DNA of 64,000 bases. Origin: Xanthostigma xanthostigma. Taxonomy: Eukaryota; Arthropoda; Insecta; Raphidioptera; Raphidiidae. This document shows, piece by piece, positions 46,210 through 56,089 of the stretch. The notes under the pieces are model-generated. The model was not told the DNA's origin. It did not search any database and saw nothing but the letters and a program-made list of their open reading frames with translations. Position numbers and translations under genes: made by a program. Position 1 is the first letter of the stretch. Every line of letters starts with the position of its first letter. The stretch covers positions 5,340,501-5,404,500 of the forward strand of contig OY754470.1 in NCBI GenBank assembly GCA_963575645.1, written 5' to 3'.

Positions 46210-46450
46210 GGGTGCCTAAATATTGCACGTTGTTCGTTAATTGCCACAAAACAGCCGTTTTTGACAAGCTTGCAACTTTGGACACTGGGATTTTCAGACC
46301 CAAGCTGTATTGGAAACTTTTTTCAGCATCAAATGACTGATTAATTTCCTTCAGAAAGAATTTCATCGAGACCCATTTTCCCATGTATTTGGTGCGGGTT
46401 CCTTTCAAATATCCGACCATTCCACGAGAAAACGAAATTATAGATCGTTT
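46210..46450 (-). CDS. Exon-like sequence of unknown protein
   Basis: On the minus strand AAAAAATTGTTTCAG precedes an open frame starting KRSIISFSRGMVGYLKGTRT, then KYMGKWVSMKFFLKEINQSF and SLGLKIPVSKVASLSKTAVL. The acceptor has a good pyrimidine tract and CAG. The frame stays open for about 85 codons and then runs on into Helitron sequence (to 46031), where homology to any protein is not expected. No convincing donor was found near 46210. Composition looks protein-like, but I recognise no domain. A partial inverted copy at 45741-45815 shows it is duplicated, so it may be a transposon or gene fragment rather than a working exon. Confidence 0.4.
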
Positions 46451-46714
46451 CTGAAACAATTTTTTATATTAGTATGTTAAAATGTAACATAACGAGACAT
46501 AAACTCAATACTTTAAACGATAAAACATCGATAATATAATACTGTTCGGTGTCCATGCAGCAAATGCAAGTAATTACAGAAGAAAGGGCGTCAAAGTGCC
46601 AGAACTAGTAAATCATATCCCATACTAAATCTTTTGTTTCAACAAAGCTGCTGAAGAAGCACCCGTTACCGACCATATCGTTCTCAGAAGTTTATTTTTG
46701 CCAGAATATAGAAC

Positions 46715-47114
46715 ACCAGTGGCATCGGTCGGATGGCGGGATCTAGGAGTCGGACCAAAATTTTTCGCCGTTTCATACCGAAGAATTACGAGAACACAAA
46801 TCTTTAATTATGAGAATATGTTTTAAAATTGAAATTTAACCCTTTAGTAAAGATTAAAACGTGCTGCTAAAATTTTAATAAAATCGGCCTAACGCAGGAC
46901 CGAACTTTTTTGAAAACACTAATTTGCAGATAGCTGAAGGGTATATACCTATAATTTGGTGCAGATATTCTATTATATTTCAAATATAAAAATTAAAAAA
47001 TATTTTTATTATGTTAAGGGATGTACTAAGGGGTTTCATTTAGTCCATAAACGAACTTAAGTTAACAGACCAAAATATATTATACTGTCGGCAGGGTTTG
47101 GCACTGTGATCCGA
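46715..47114 (-). repeat. Dispersed repeat R3, copy 2
   Basis: Inverse of 11620-12300: TCCAAAATTTTAGCAGCACG-like and GCAGGGTTTGGCACTGTGAT blocks. It is broken at 47115 by the hammerhead-bearing insertion. Confidence 0.7.
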
Positions 47115-47259
47115 TTTTTTTTCAATTATGAAAGGATGAATTAATTCGGCTATAAAAATGATTTCTGATGATATAGTAATATGTTGCCGACGTTTCGGAA
47201 AATATATTGCCTTCCTCAGGGCTTACATCTGTGAAATTACAGGTATTTTTTTTCAATTA
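47115..47259 (-). mobile_element. 117-bp hammerhead-bearing insertion with 14-bp duplication
   Basis: TTTTTTTTCAATTA at 47115-47128 and 47246-47259 is a perfect direct duplication bracketing 117 bp. The insert holds a hammerhead-like motif on the minus strand and no coding sequence. It is the smallest member of the set. The T-rich duplication weakens the argument slightly. Confidence 0.7.
47183..47225 (-). ncRNA. Hammerhead-ribozyme-like motif with canonical core
   Basis: Minus strand: stem I GCC, core CUGAGGA (fits CUGANGA), unpaired A, a short imperfect stem II beginning GG and ending CC, then GAAACGUC and stem I GGC. All conserved core positions are present. Stem II is weak, so folding needs checking. 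Confidence 0.7.
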
Positions 47260-47954
47260 AAAATAAGTATGAAAATGTCGAAATGTCGAAGTTAGCGTCT
47301 CCATAGTAATTACGAATTAGCTTTGACGTTCTTTTTAGAAAGATCAAAATCACCAATGCTCTTTTGTTTCATTTTAATTACTCAACATCCCACACTCCAT
47401 AATACAATCGTTACGCTTAATTGAAATCAATTGCGCAATCACTTACGATTACAATTCTATGATTCCAACGACAACAACGATATTTAATGAAAGGTACAAT
47501 TTATCGAACTCATACTGTACAGATATAAACACTTTGCTATTACAGCAAGAGATAAAATAATTGTCTATAAAATCCTTATCTCAAAAGATACAAGTTGTTT
47601 TCCTTTATGTGTTAAAAATCAATATAGTAAGTCTGTAAAAGCAAAAGAGACAACAATAGAAGAGAGAGATATTTACGACCGTCGCGAGATGTTTTTAGTA
47701 TGAACCAGTACCCAACTATTGATACTGCAACTTGCAAGCGGTGAGACCATTTGGCCATTACACCTACATGCGTATAAGTGTTGAGTTTAGGGTTGCCATC
47801 CGTCCGGATGTCCCCGTACTTGTCGTCTTTTTAAAGGCGTCCGGGGAGCGTCCAGGCGGGGTTTTGTTTACAGTCCAGTTTTTAAAATGACTAGATAAAT
47901 ATTTTTTTTTAAAGAGTTGATAGTAGAATTTAGTTTCTTCTATTTGAAAGAAAA

Positions 47955-48148
47955 TATTTTTGCGATATCGTGTCCATCGAGATTATAATTAATAAGAAAA
48001 ATCGCAGGATTGTGGACAAAAAGTTAGATTTATTAAAATCTTAGATTAACGTCTGAATAGAAATTTATTTTATTTGAAGATTTCTATTCAGACGTTAATC
48101 TAAGATTTTAATAAAATCCTGCGATTTTTCTTATGAATTTATTTTTGC
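47955..48148. mobile_element. 176-bp palindromic insertion related to 52796-53061
   Basis: TATTTTTGC (47955-47963 and 48140-48148) flanks the insert. The arms pair through AGATTAACGTCTGAATAGAA and its inverse. Terminal segments GATATCGTGTCCATCGAG and AATCGCAGGATTGTGGAC are shared with the hammerhead-bearing insertion at 52796-53061. The centre reads TTGAAGA..CAGACGTT, which may be a decayed hammerhead core. Confidence 0.65.
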
Positions 48149-48353
48149 TAATTGGAAAAAAGAAAGTAGAATAATATTGTTTGTTTTTTTTTAATTTTTA
48201 TAAGGTTCTTTAATTTTATTACCAAAGAAAATAGAGATATAATTAAATATGGAAGTATTACCTAATTACTTTAACTTTGTACGTTAATTTGCATAAAAGA
48301 TTGTAAAAAATCCATCAATACTAACTCTGTTGTGATGTAGTTAATTATAAAAA

Positions 48354-48612
48354 GTGTGTGTGTGTGTGTGTGTCAGCTCCGACGCACGATTGGAGTTTAC
48401 TCCTTAGATACGCTGTGTAATTTATTCCATCTCATTCTTTCGCAAGTTTAATCCTACAGATATATATATGTCTATCTCTTTTGTATTCCATCTCATTCTT
48501 TCGCACGTTAAATCCTACAGATATATATGTTTGTCTCTTTTGAAGCGGACGAGCGTAACGCCACACTTGAAGCGGTGGAGCGTAACGCCTCACCAATTGA
48601 TTTTACTACTCA
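48354..48612 (-). repeat. Repeat R5, copy 2
   Basis: Inverse of 37495-37715, with a (GT)n run at its start, an extra internal TATTCCATCTCATTCTTTCG duplication, and the doubled GAGCGTAACGCC motif at about 48550 and 48578. Confidence 0.8.
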
Positions 48613-48825
48613 AAAAATTTCCGTATCGAGCCTTATAACTCAAAAGTCAAAACCCTTTCTTAAGTTGTAAACTCTAATAATAAAATTAACACGGTATTAT
48701 TTAATGTCATTATTAAAATAATATTTTTTTGGCAATTATGTTCGGGTTTTGAGCTAAAAAATCCGGGTATTTTGATCTTCTTGTCCTAGTTTATTGACTT
48801 TACAGATGACAACCCTAGTTGTGTT

Positions 48826-49718
48826 AGAATAAGTGAAGCAAAACGCACCGTTGCAAATATAATACAATTGCCTTCATTTTATATCGTTAGATTAGTCACA
48901 CAGGTGTGTGCAACTTCGCAGACAGTGGGCACGCACAACAGAGAAATATAATCGAATCATGCAATAGTTTCCTCATGTGTGGATAGAGTTGCAAACGAAA
49001 TTATCGATAATTTCGACACATATCGATATATTTACATTCCCGATATGATATTATCGATATTATGGCATAAAAATATCGAAGGATAAATGCGACTTAAAGA
49101 ATTTCGAATTTCGCGGTTATTAAATTAAATCGCGAGGATTCTTACAGCAGCATAATTTTTACTAGAAATACATTGAAATCGAATATATTGAACCAAATTC
49201 GCTAGTAAAATGAACAACTTCTTTTGACTCCTACAATAGGTACATAAGATGAGGAAAGGTAATCCCGACAACCATAGATTTCGAGGGGCTTTTTTAAACT
49301 GAACATCGGACCTCTGAAAGTTCGCGTCTCACAATTTAACTACCGCCGAACTATGTATATACCGGTAAACAATAAAATCATAACACTTCCTTTTGACTTT
49401 GCCGTAGTCGGATAAAAATAAAAGACTTGATCAGAACAAAATCAAGCGCAGTCAAAGTAAACACAAAATGCATTCCAGACCGATCAACGATCAACGAATT
49501 TTTTTTTGAGCCGCAACACTAAAATATTAATAGCGATACTCAGAAACAATTTGAGGATTTATAGACCTCCACTAATATTTTACGAGCGTATCTCCCGTCC
49601 TTCTTTAAAAAATTAACGCTTATAAAATTTTAACATCGTACCTGGCAGTGATGTAGTCAACACCGGGGATCTTACAATTATGTTTTACTAACATCTGCGT
49701 ATGCGGATGCGAATTTTT
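48826..49718. other. No recognised gene
   Basis: 48995-49085 has several TATCGATA/ATCGATAT-type palindromes. Nothing else recognised. Confidence 0.4.
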
Positions 49719-50270
49719 GAAGTAAAACTTCTTTACGAACGCTTGACTTGAGGAGAGATTTACGGAAGTGTGATCTGACGAGGCGAACGGAAGTTGAGAG
49801 GGTGATATAAGTTAGTGAAGATAGAAAGAGGATGACAAATACTTCACTGGTTAGTGGCGCCATCAGGCGGCCGAAAATATAAGCAGTACTAACAATAGAA
49901 TGACACATATTTTACTTGCCAGTGGCGCTATCGGGTGACAGAAAAAAGTTTTGTAAACCTACTTAACTTGTAGAGCTAAATAATATTTCATACGCTTAAA
50001 ATCCAACGAGAGCTAAGTAATTGCAATGTATTACTTTTGTTTTCATATTTATGTTTATATATTTCTTTCTTCTTACATTAGACTGTTCATTTCGTTCTTG
50101 AACAATTTTATAAATTAATATTTTGTTCAATACATTAAATATTATACGTTTAAAGTGGATAAAATTGTAAATTCATTTTAAAATTCATATTTTGTGAATT
50201 TTCGGGTGAGTAATAACAAATTATGGCAGGAAGAAGTTTTACTTTAGTCGTGTGGTCTAAAGCACACTCG
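49719..50270 (+). repeat. MITE family GAAGT, copy 3
   Basis: From GAAGTAAAACTTCTTTACGA to GTGTGGTCTAAAGCACACTC, with the same order as 7421-7985. Confidence 0.78.
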
Positions 50271-50469
50271 TTTTTTTACATCTACATATTTCCATTGCCT
50301 TACCACGGTAATCTTGAGGATTAATATTTTATTTTAATTTATTTTTATTTTATTTGGCTTTCTTAATAATAAAATGGCCACATTTCAAAAATCGTTAAGA
50401 CATTGAATTTAACATAGATATTAGATACGCACTCTTCAAGAAAAATAAACAAACCCTTGTTTCAGCGTT

Positions 50470-50625
50470 TTTTTTTTTTAAATTCACCCCCTAATAGGTT
50501 CAAAGAGAGGTGTAAATATTATATTACCCAACAAAATTTTGAGGGCGCGAAATCGGAATCTTGCATTAGCGCCGGGCCGCAAACAAAATACATTTTGCGG
50601 GTAAAACCGGGACGAGCCGCGCTAG
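50470..50625 (+). mobile_element. Helitron-like 3' end (another family)
   Basis: GGTAAAACCGGGACGAGCCG-CGCTAG followed by T, preceded by GGCGCGAAATCGGAATCTTG. The 5' end was not found. Confidence 0.5.
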
Positions 50626-50626
50626 T

Positions 50627-51352
50627 TAATCATAACTACGCCACTGCAAACCGTAAAAAAAAATATAAATTTGTTTTAAACTATAAATTGTTTTGGAAAG
50701 ATAGTAGCATATTAAGTTGTGCATTACTGTCTTATTACTGAACCCCTTAATAATTACCAACGACTTTCAACAAACAAAGTTGTAATAAATTGTTTTAAAA
50801 AATAACAACTAATCAAATATTACGCTTTTATTTTCATCACTAATTTCAAAATTACACTATTTCAGAAGTTCCGAGCCTCTCATCTAATTTCGAATATACC
50901 CAATCATTTTTACTTTAAGGCGACCATAATGAAGAAATTCTTGGCGAAAATAAAAATCGACGTCGAGATTTCGACATTTCAGATACTTGGTCGTTGTTTT
51001 TTGATGAAATCGAAAATTAAAATTTTTGACTATTTCGGTCAAATATCGATATGTCCATCATTGACTCTACATTCTAGAATATGTCACCATTTATTTGTCT
51101 CGAAAAAATCTTAAAAACGAAACTCCGCGATCGCATTGAAGCTGTCCGTTATATTTTAAAAATACACGCATAGTTCTTTTTGGAATGACCTGACGAGATG
51201 ATTTTTCTTTCCTAGCAGCCGTGGGATGCGATTCTATACCATTCCAATCATTTGCATGCAGTTCTCTAATAATTAAAAACATCAAAAACGCATAAAACGG
51301 TAATGAAATGTCAACAACAGTAGGTAACTAATATAGGTAAATTGATAATCTA
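50627..51352. other. No recognised feature
   Basis: AT-rich sequence with short frames only. Confidence 0.4.
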
Positions 51353-51360
51353 TTCGTAAC

Positions 51361-52283
51361 TAGGTAATGCAATCCAGATCTCGAGAGATCTCTATCTTGC
51401 GAGTTCTCGAGGCATTTTACGAGATCAATCTCGAGGCATAAATCGGGCCAGATTGAGCGGTAGTAGTCAGCGACTCCCCATCATGACGATATGCTAGGCG
51501 ATACCGTGATGAGGTACACAGCGAAGATCGAGGAGGGGTTTTAGTGGGTATACTTCATTGGGAATCCCACACTACCATTCATTTCTTTTTTGTTTGGTGC
51601 CTATAAAAGGTTTCCCCTACTGTGGCAAAAAAAAGTCAGAGACTCCACTGTCAGAAGATCTGTTCAATTTCAGAGCGTCGAATTAATGCTGAATTGTCAT
51701 GTTTAAAAGATTCATGTAATTATCAAGATGATTTCGAAACATCGGGCAACGAACTTCCAAATTGCGTAATAGGAGTATCATACGAAAAGAAATCAAGAAT
51801 ATAAAACGATTATAATATTGCAGTCACCAAAAATCAGATCCTCTTCCACTTGCCTGTACTTCTGGTAATGTGATCAATTTGACAGCAGACAAAAATGAGG
51901 ATAACTTGTCTCTTCTAATGGTTGCAGATGACTCAAGATGCATTAGAAGAGGCTCTAATGGCATGTAAATGTCCTTTTAATAACAGACAGACTAGATGAA
52001 CTCATAAAAAGATAAATGAATCTCTGAGTGTGGAGGAACAAGGGGCTAGTATTTACAATTTGCTTATAATTGGTCCCAGTGTTTAGCCCAGAAGGACATT
52101 TTCAGCTGCTAGGCACATAACAGCCGACATAAAATTCCGTTTAAAATACTCTTTGTTTTTTAAGAAGCCAATTCCAAAATCACCCATAGATTTTTAAAAA
52201 TTACGCGAGTTCCCCAAAATTCCGAAATGTCTAGTTCCGCGAGATCTCGAAATTGCGATCTCGTCTCGAGACTGCATTCCCTA
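51361..52283 (+). mobile_element. hAT element, 923 bp, decayed, with perfect 8-bp duplication
   Basis: Perfect TTCGTAAC at 51353-51360 and 52284-52291. TIRs TAGGTAATGCAATCC (left) and TAGGGAATGCAGTC (reverse complement of right), followed on both sides by CTCGAGA-rich sequence. The interior keeps a transposase C-terminal scrap (52087-52169). hAT transposases cut and paste with 8-bp duplications, so this is an internally deleted or decayed former autonomous copy. Confidence 0.9.
52087..52169 (+). pseudogene. hAT transposase C-terminal (dimerisation) remnant
   Basis: The plus frame reads PRRTFSAARHITADIKFRLK, then YSLFFKK. SxRxFSAA followed by ...R.RL.......LFF.K is the conserved C-terminal dimerisation motif of hAT transposases. 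Upstream sequence in the element (51620-52080) contains short frames with many stops. Non-functional. Confidence 0.75.
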
Positions 52284-52291
52284 TTCGTAAC

Positions 52292-52783
52292 ACAACGCAA
52301 ATTGAGGTAGCGTAAGTTCACAGTGGGGTCAATTAATAAAGGCAAGAAACGCCACGGCGGCAGTTAGGATGACTAACACTATTGCAGACGTCGGAATGTC
52401 AACCATCCAATAGTTCGTCTGCAACATACGGATTGTTTCAAAATTACGTTTTATAACATTAAGATAGCTATAATTGTTAAGAAATTGTTACAACGCTGTA
52501 TTAGAAAAAGATCCGGTCATCGTTTAATGCCTTGTGCAAAGCATTAAACTCAACCGAAATCGCATTAGAAGTATAGTTGGTTTAATAGATGATTGGAATA
52601 TTTTGTATCAATCTATAAATGTTTGCTTACTACTTTAGCAAGGAGTCATTGATTGAACAGTCATAGAATTAGCAGTGTCAACCGAACAGGAATGTCGTGT
52701 TATATCTACTAGTTTATATATCGTGACAAATCAAATGGTAAGTTCATAGCCACCTAACATAAAACACTTTACAATTTACTTTT
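52292..52783. other. No recognised feature
   Basis: No gene or repeat recognised. Confidence 0.4.
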
Positions 52784-52844
52784 AATATCTATTATAAATA
52801 AAAAAAAATCGCAGGATTGTGGACAAATATTAGATTTCTTAATT

Positions 52845-52885
52845 GTACGACGTTTCGTCTATAAAATTTAGACTTTTTCAAGTAC
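52845..52885 (-). ncRNA. Hammerhead-ribozyme-like motif, left arm
   Basis: Minus strand: stem I GUAC, core UUGAAAA, unpaired A, stem II GUCUA/UAGAC, GAAACGUC, stem I GUAC. Stem I pairs perfectly over 4 bp. C3U and G8A change together. Confidence 0.6.
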
Positions 52886-52941
52886 AAGTTGAAAATTATT
52901 AAAACAATTATTATTATTATTGTTTTAATAATTTTCAACTT

Positions 52942-52982
52942 GTACTTGAAAAAGTCTAAATTTTATAGACGAAACGTCGTAC
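52942..52982 (+). ncRNA. Hammerhead-ribozyme-like motif, right arm
   Basis: Exact inverted partner of 52845-52885 on the plus strand, with the same core and stems. Confidence 0.6.
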
Positions 52983-53075
52983 AATTAATAAATCTAATAT
53001 TTGTCCACAATCCTGCGATTTTTTTTATTTATAATTATCTCGATGGACATGATATCTAATAAATATCTATTATGA

Positions 53076-53638
53076 CCATATTCACCGAACGTAAGTATAT
53101 AGTTATTTATTCGGTTCATTTGTTCTTCAGATAGCTATTCCTCCGAATAAATAGCGTCTAGCGATAATTCAATTCACCAACCATAATTATGTTTACTGCA
53201 GATATAACTCTAATCTGTCTTACTTCCAGAGTATAAATATTCATTCGCCTGATAAAATAATAATGGCTGCCACATAGATCATAAAACCTAACCTATAAAC
53301 GTGGAGTATTATATTTACAGATTGCTCTTGTGTTGTTTATTAACCTTTTGTGAAGTGTATAGTTGTAAAACATTAAAATTAGTCGAAGTTTTGTGTCCAA
53401 TTGGGTTGGAATAAAACATTATTTTGTGAAACTTTTTTTACGTTTAAACTAACGCCATCGGTCGGATTTTTGGGTGAACGTCAAAATATTCAACAAAAAG
53501 AGCAAGGAGTATACTGCAGTGTATATTTATTTTTTAACTAACTTTTCTAGCTGGTAATTTGCTTGGTGAATTGAATAACCGAACAAACTTGTTCCAAGGT
53601 TAGTAACTTCTATCTTTAATAGTGTTCGGTGAATATGG
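53076..53638 (-). mobile_element. Non-autonomous TIR element, CCATATTCACCGAAC family, copy 2
   Basis: Starts CCATATTCACCGAACGTAAG and ends AGTGTTCGGTGAATATGG, a perfect 15-bp TIR. The body is the inverse of 4420-5020. It lies two bases after the duplication of the preceding hammerhead insertion. Confidence 0.85.
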
Positions 53639-54534
53639 ATCTTATTTAATTTAACGATTGGTTCAAAGTAGACAAAACAATAATATAATGAAATCACTGT
53701 ATGGTGTAGCTCTACAATTAGTTCTTAGTGCCTTTTTTGTCATATTGCAAAATAAATTGTGAACACTAATTAATTAAAAACAAAAGATTTCTTTTATGAT
53801 TCATAATCAATTTATAGCCGCCATTAATAAATAAAAAGTGTCTTCAGCATAACAAAATTTTATGACCTTTTTGTTCTATTGCCAATATCATTTTTGCAAT
53901 ATTATGAATTTTTATTCGTATTCATAGTCAATCATTATGTTTTGTTTAATTAAAATAATACACAAACATATAATCAAGTCAGACGATCGACGAAAAAGCA
54001 TTATTTACAGGAATACAAGTGCATGTTGACTTTTCATTTTTACAATTAGACATGGCTTTAGTGTCATCTTAATTGTCATAGTACACTAAATAGACGAATA
54101 TGTTTTACATTAACTGAAAAAACAAAAATGAGAGAATACCCTAAAAAAATACAGATATTGTATAAATTATAAATAAATAGGAAGCTCCCCAAATCGATAT
54201 AATTTAATGTTTAGAAGAAGCTAAAATTAAATTATTTCGAGATGGGGGATATCCTATTGCTGTTGAATCAAATCTTTATATTCAAAAAATGATTTTTACT
54301 TTTTAGTTCACATTGCTATAAAAGAGTGTTCTTTTGAGATTTTTTAAACCTAATTTTAACTATAAACCTAAAAAAACAAGACTCAAATGACTATATTTAA
54401 ATAATGTATTTATATATTTAAACATAATAGAATAGAATATATTTTGTCAATGGAAATTTGGTTTTATTTAAATTTAAAGATAGAGCATTCTTACAACACC
54501 AATTGTTAACTTGTACTAGAGCAAAGATTTTTCA
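53639..54534. other. No recognised feature
   Basis: AT-rich sequence with no signal. Confidence 0.4.
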
Positions 54535-54725
54535 TGTAAATCGTGATATGTAGACGCTGAAACCAAAACCGTAGTGTCGTCTGCGTAAATATGGCACTTA
54601 TCAACAGAATTAATATTATCTATAAGGTCGTTTATATACAGAATGAAAGAATGGACCCAGTACGGACCCTTGTGGTACACCGGTTTCCACCTTACAAGTA
54701 GAGGAGTATTGACCAGCTAGGTAGA
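54535..54725 (-). pseudogene. LINE reverse transcriptase fragment with YADD box
   Basis: The minus strand reads STCKVETGVPQGSVLGPFF, then after a one-base frameshift NDLIDNINSVDKCHIYADDT and TVLVSASTYHDLHEK. G.PQGS.LGP and YADD are the conserved template-grip and catalytic boxes of non-LTR reverse transcriptases (Jockey/CR1-like). About 60 residues survive. The frameshift and truncation make it a pseudogene. It is not followed by a LINE tail. Confidence 0.88.
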
Positions 54726-54792
54726 CACATTGATATTTATATTAATTATTATTTTTATATTTATACATACTTATATAAATTACTGTTTTGTC

Positions 54793-54930
54793 ATGGAATC
54801 TTTCAAATTAATTGTCAACCACTTCCAGACGTCTGAATAATTTGAAATTTTGTGCACGTATTAAGGTGTGCAAAATTTCAAATTATTCAGACGTCTGGAA
54901 GTGGTTGAAAATTAATTTGAAAGATTCCAT
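54793..54930. repeat. Palindrome with ~65-bp arms
   Basis: ATGGAATCTTTCAAATTAAT at the left pairs with ATTAATTTGAAAGATTCCAT at the right, through CCACTTCCAGACGTCTG / CAGACGTCTGGAAGTGG. Loop about 8 nt and about three mismatches. No target duplication found. It has no GAAACGUC motif. Confidence 0.88.
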
Positions 54931-54979
54931 TAGATAGATACATATACATAAGATAGTGTTAAAAACAATTGCAGACAAT

Positions 54980-55402
54980 CAGTGCTGGATTAACCTATAA
55001 GCAAAATAAGCAACTGCTTAGGGCATCACGTCTCAGGGGTACCAAAAATCAGTACTCAGAAATGAAAAGTACCTCACCAGGCCGTTTTAACAATTTGTTA
55101 TTTCTTTTTGCCATGTGATTCAAATGAAAACGTAATGATTTTTTTTTTTCAACTATTTTAACTGTATAAAAATGCCTAAGGATCGATTTTATAGACAGAA
55201 AATTTTCAATGAGAGCATTAATTGTAAAATCCAATTTTTTCCCCTTTCCCTTATGGCAAGCATACCCGCTAGCGTACTCTAGTACAAATATTATCTCTAT
55301 GACAGAGACAGATAATGTTAGAATTTTTTTAGACTGCTGTTAGAGATGAGGGCCCATAGGCAAGAAATGCTTAGGGCATCAATGAGTCTTAATCCGGCAC
55401 TG
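54980..55402 (+). mobile_element. hAT-type MITE, 423 bp, perfect 8-bp duplication
   Basis: CAGACAAT at 54972-54979 and 55403-55410. TIR CAGTGCTGGATTAA / TTAATCCGGCACTG (13 of 14). Subterminal GCTTAGGGCATCA occurs in direct orientation at both ends (about 55016 and 55369). No transposase. Confidence 0.88.
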
Positions 55403-55410
55403 CAGACAAT

Positions 55411-55999
55411 AACGCATTTTGATACTTTTACATTATTAAACTGTCAAAAAAAAAAATTATATGAAACGCTACGTGTCATAATATGCAGACATTTTTATAT
55501 CATTTCATATAAAAAATTCGCGGTTAAACATAAACTGAAAATATATACAGGGCGTTTTTTAAAATATCCTACTAACGTTGTTCTTCGAAATCAAGACCAC
55601 AAGAATAATTCTTGTGTCAAGACTATGATCGGGGAAAGTTGACCGTTTGAAAAAACCTGCATAATCGACCTCTAAATTATCCTAATATTCCGGTATAAAT
55701 AGCAGGGGTACGATTATATTATAATCAAAACAATTTATTTTATTGGACAGCCGGTATAATCAGTATACGTGTGTGGCTATTTTATTGTTCTCCATAACAA
55801 CAACAATGGCTGTATTGTGTAAAAAACAAATGCTATTCGCCGTTTAAATTATTTTATTATAATTATATCCGGATAAACAAATTCATTAAATAAAAGTATT
55901 TTATGGCAGCTATAGGCTGTTATATTGTATAGTTACATATAATATACATACAACTGTATATAATAATATTATGTGCTTATTGCTTGCCATAGCGCATCT
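55411..55999. other. No recognised feature
   Basis: A frame at 55346-55642 starts inside the hAT MITE and is therefore chance. Confidence 0.4.
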
Positions 56000-56089
56000 T
56001 ACCGAATTTAAATATAGCGGATGTACTATAAATAATATGAGCGGAATTATGAAAATTCTAGCAGACTGCGGGGAACCCAGCGATTCCAT

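Larger units (their letters stand above)
47788..48817 (+). mobile_element. hAT-like element with nested insertions
   Basis: TIR TAGGGTTGCCATC at the left and GATGACAACCCTA at the right (one mismatch). 8-bp flanks GTTGAGTT (47780-47787) and GTTGTGTT (48818-48825) match at 7 of 8 positions. Near the left end, CCGGATGTCCCCGTACTTGT. It contains the palindromic insertion 47964-48139 and repeat R5 at 48354-48612. No transposase is visible. Confidence 0.75.
52784..53073. mobile_element. 266-bp palindromic hammerhead-bearing insertion, 12-bp duplication
   Basis: AATATCTATTAT at 52784-52795 and 53062-53073 is a perfect duplication. The insert (52796-53061) is an almost perfect palindrome of ~115-bp arms centred near 52914, each arm holding a hammerhead-like motif and the terminal AATCGCAGGATTGTGGAC block. 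No coding sequence. Probably a head-to-head dimer of a Penelope or retrozyme-like unit. Confidence 0.8.

Noticed and set aside
50457-50741. 94-codon plus frame
   Set aside because: It covers a Helitron-like 3' end and has low-complexity starts. Not a gene.
54793-54930. Palindrome as a sixth hammerhead element
   Set aside because: It has CAGACGTCTG but neither GAAAC nor a core, and no target duplication was found.
55346-55642. 98-codon plus frame
   Set aside because: It starts inside the hAT MITE 54980-55402 and crosses its border.
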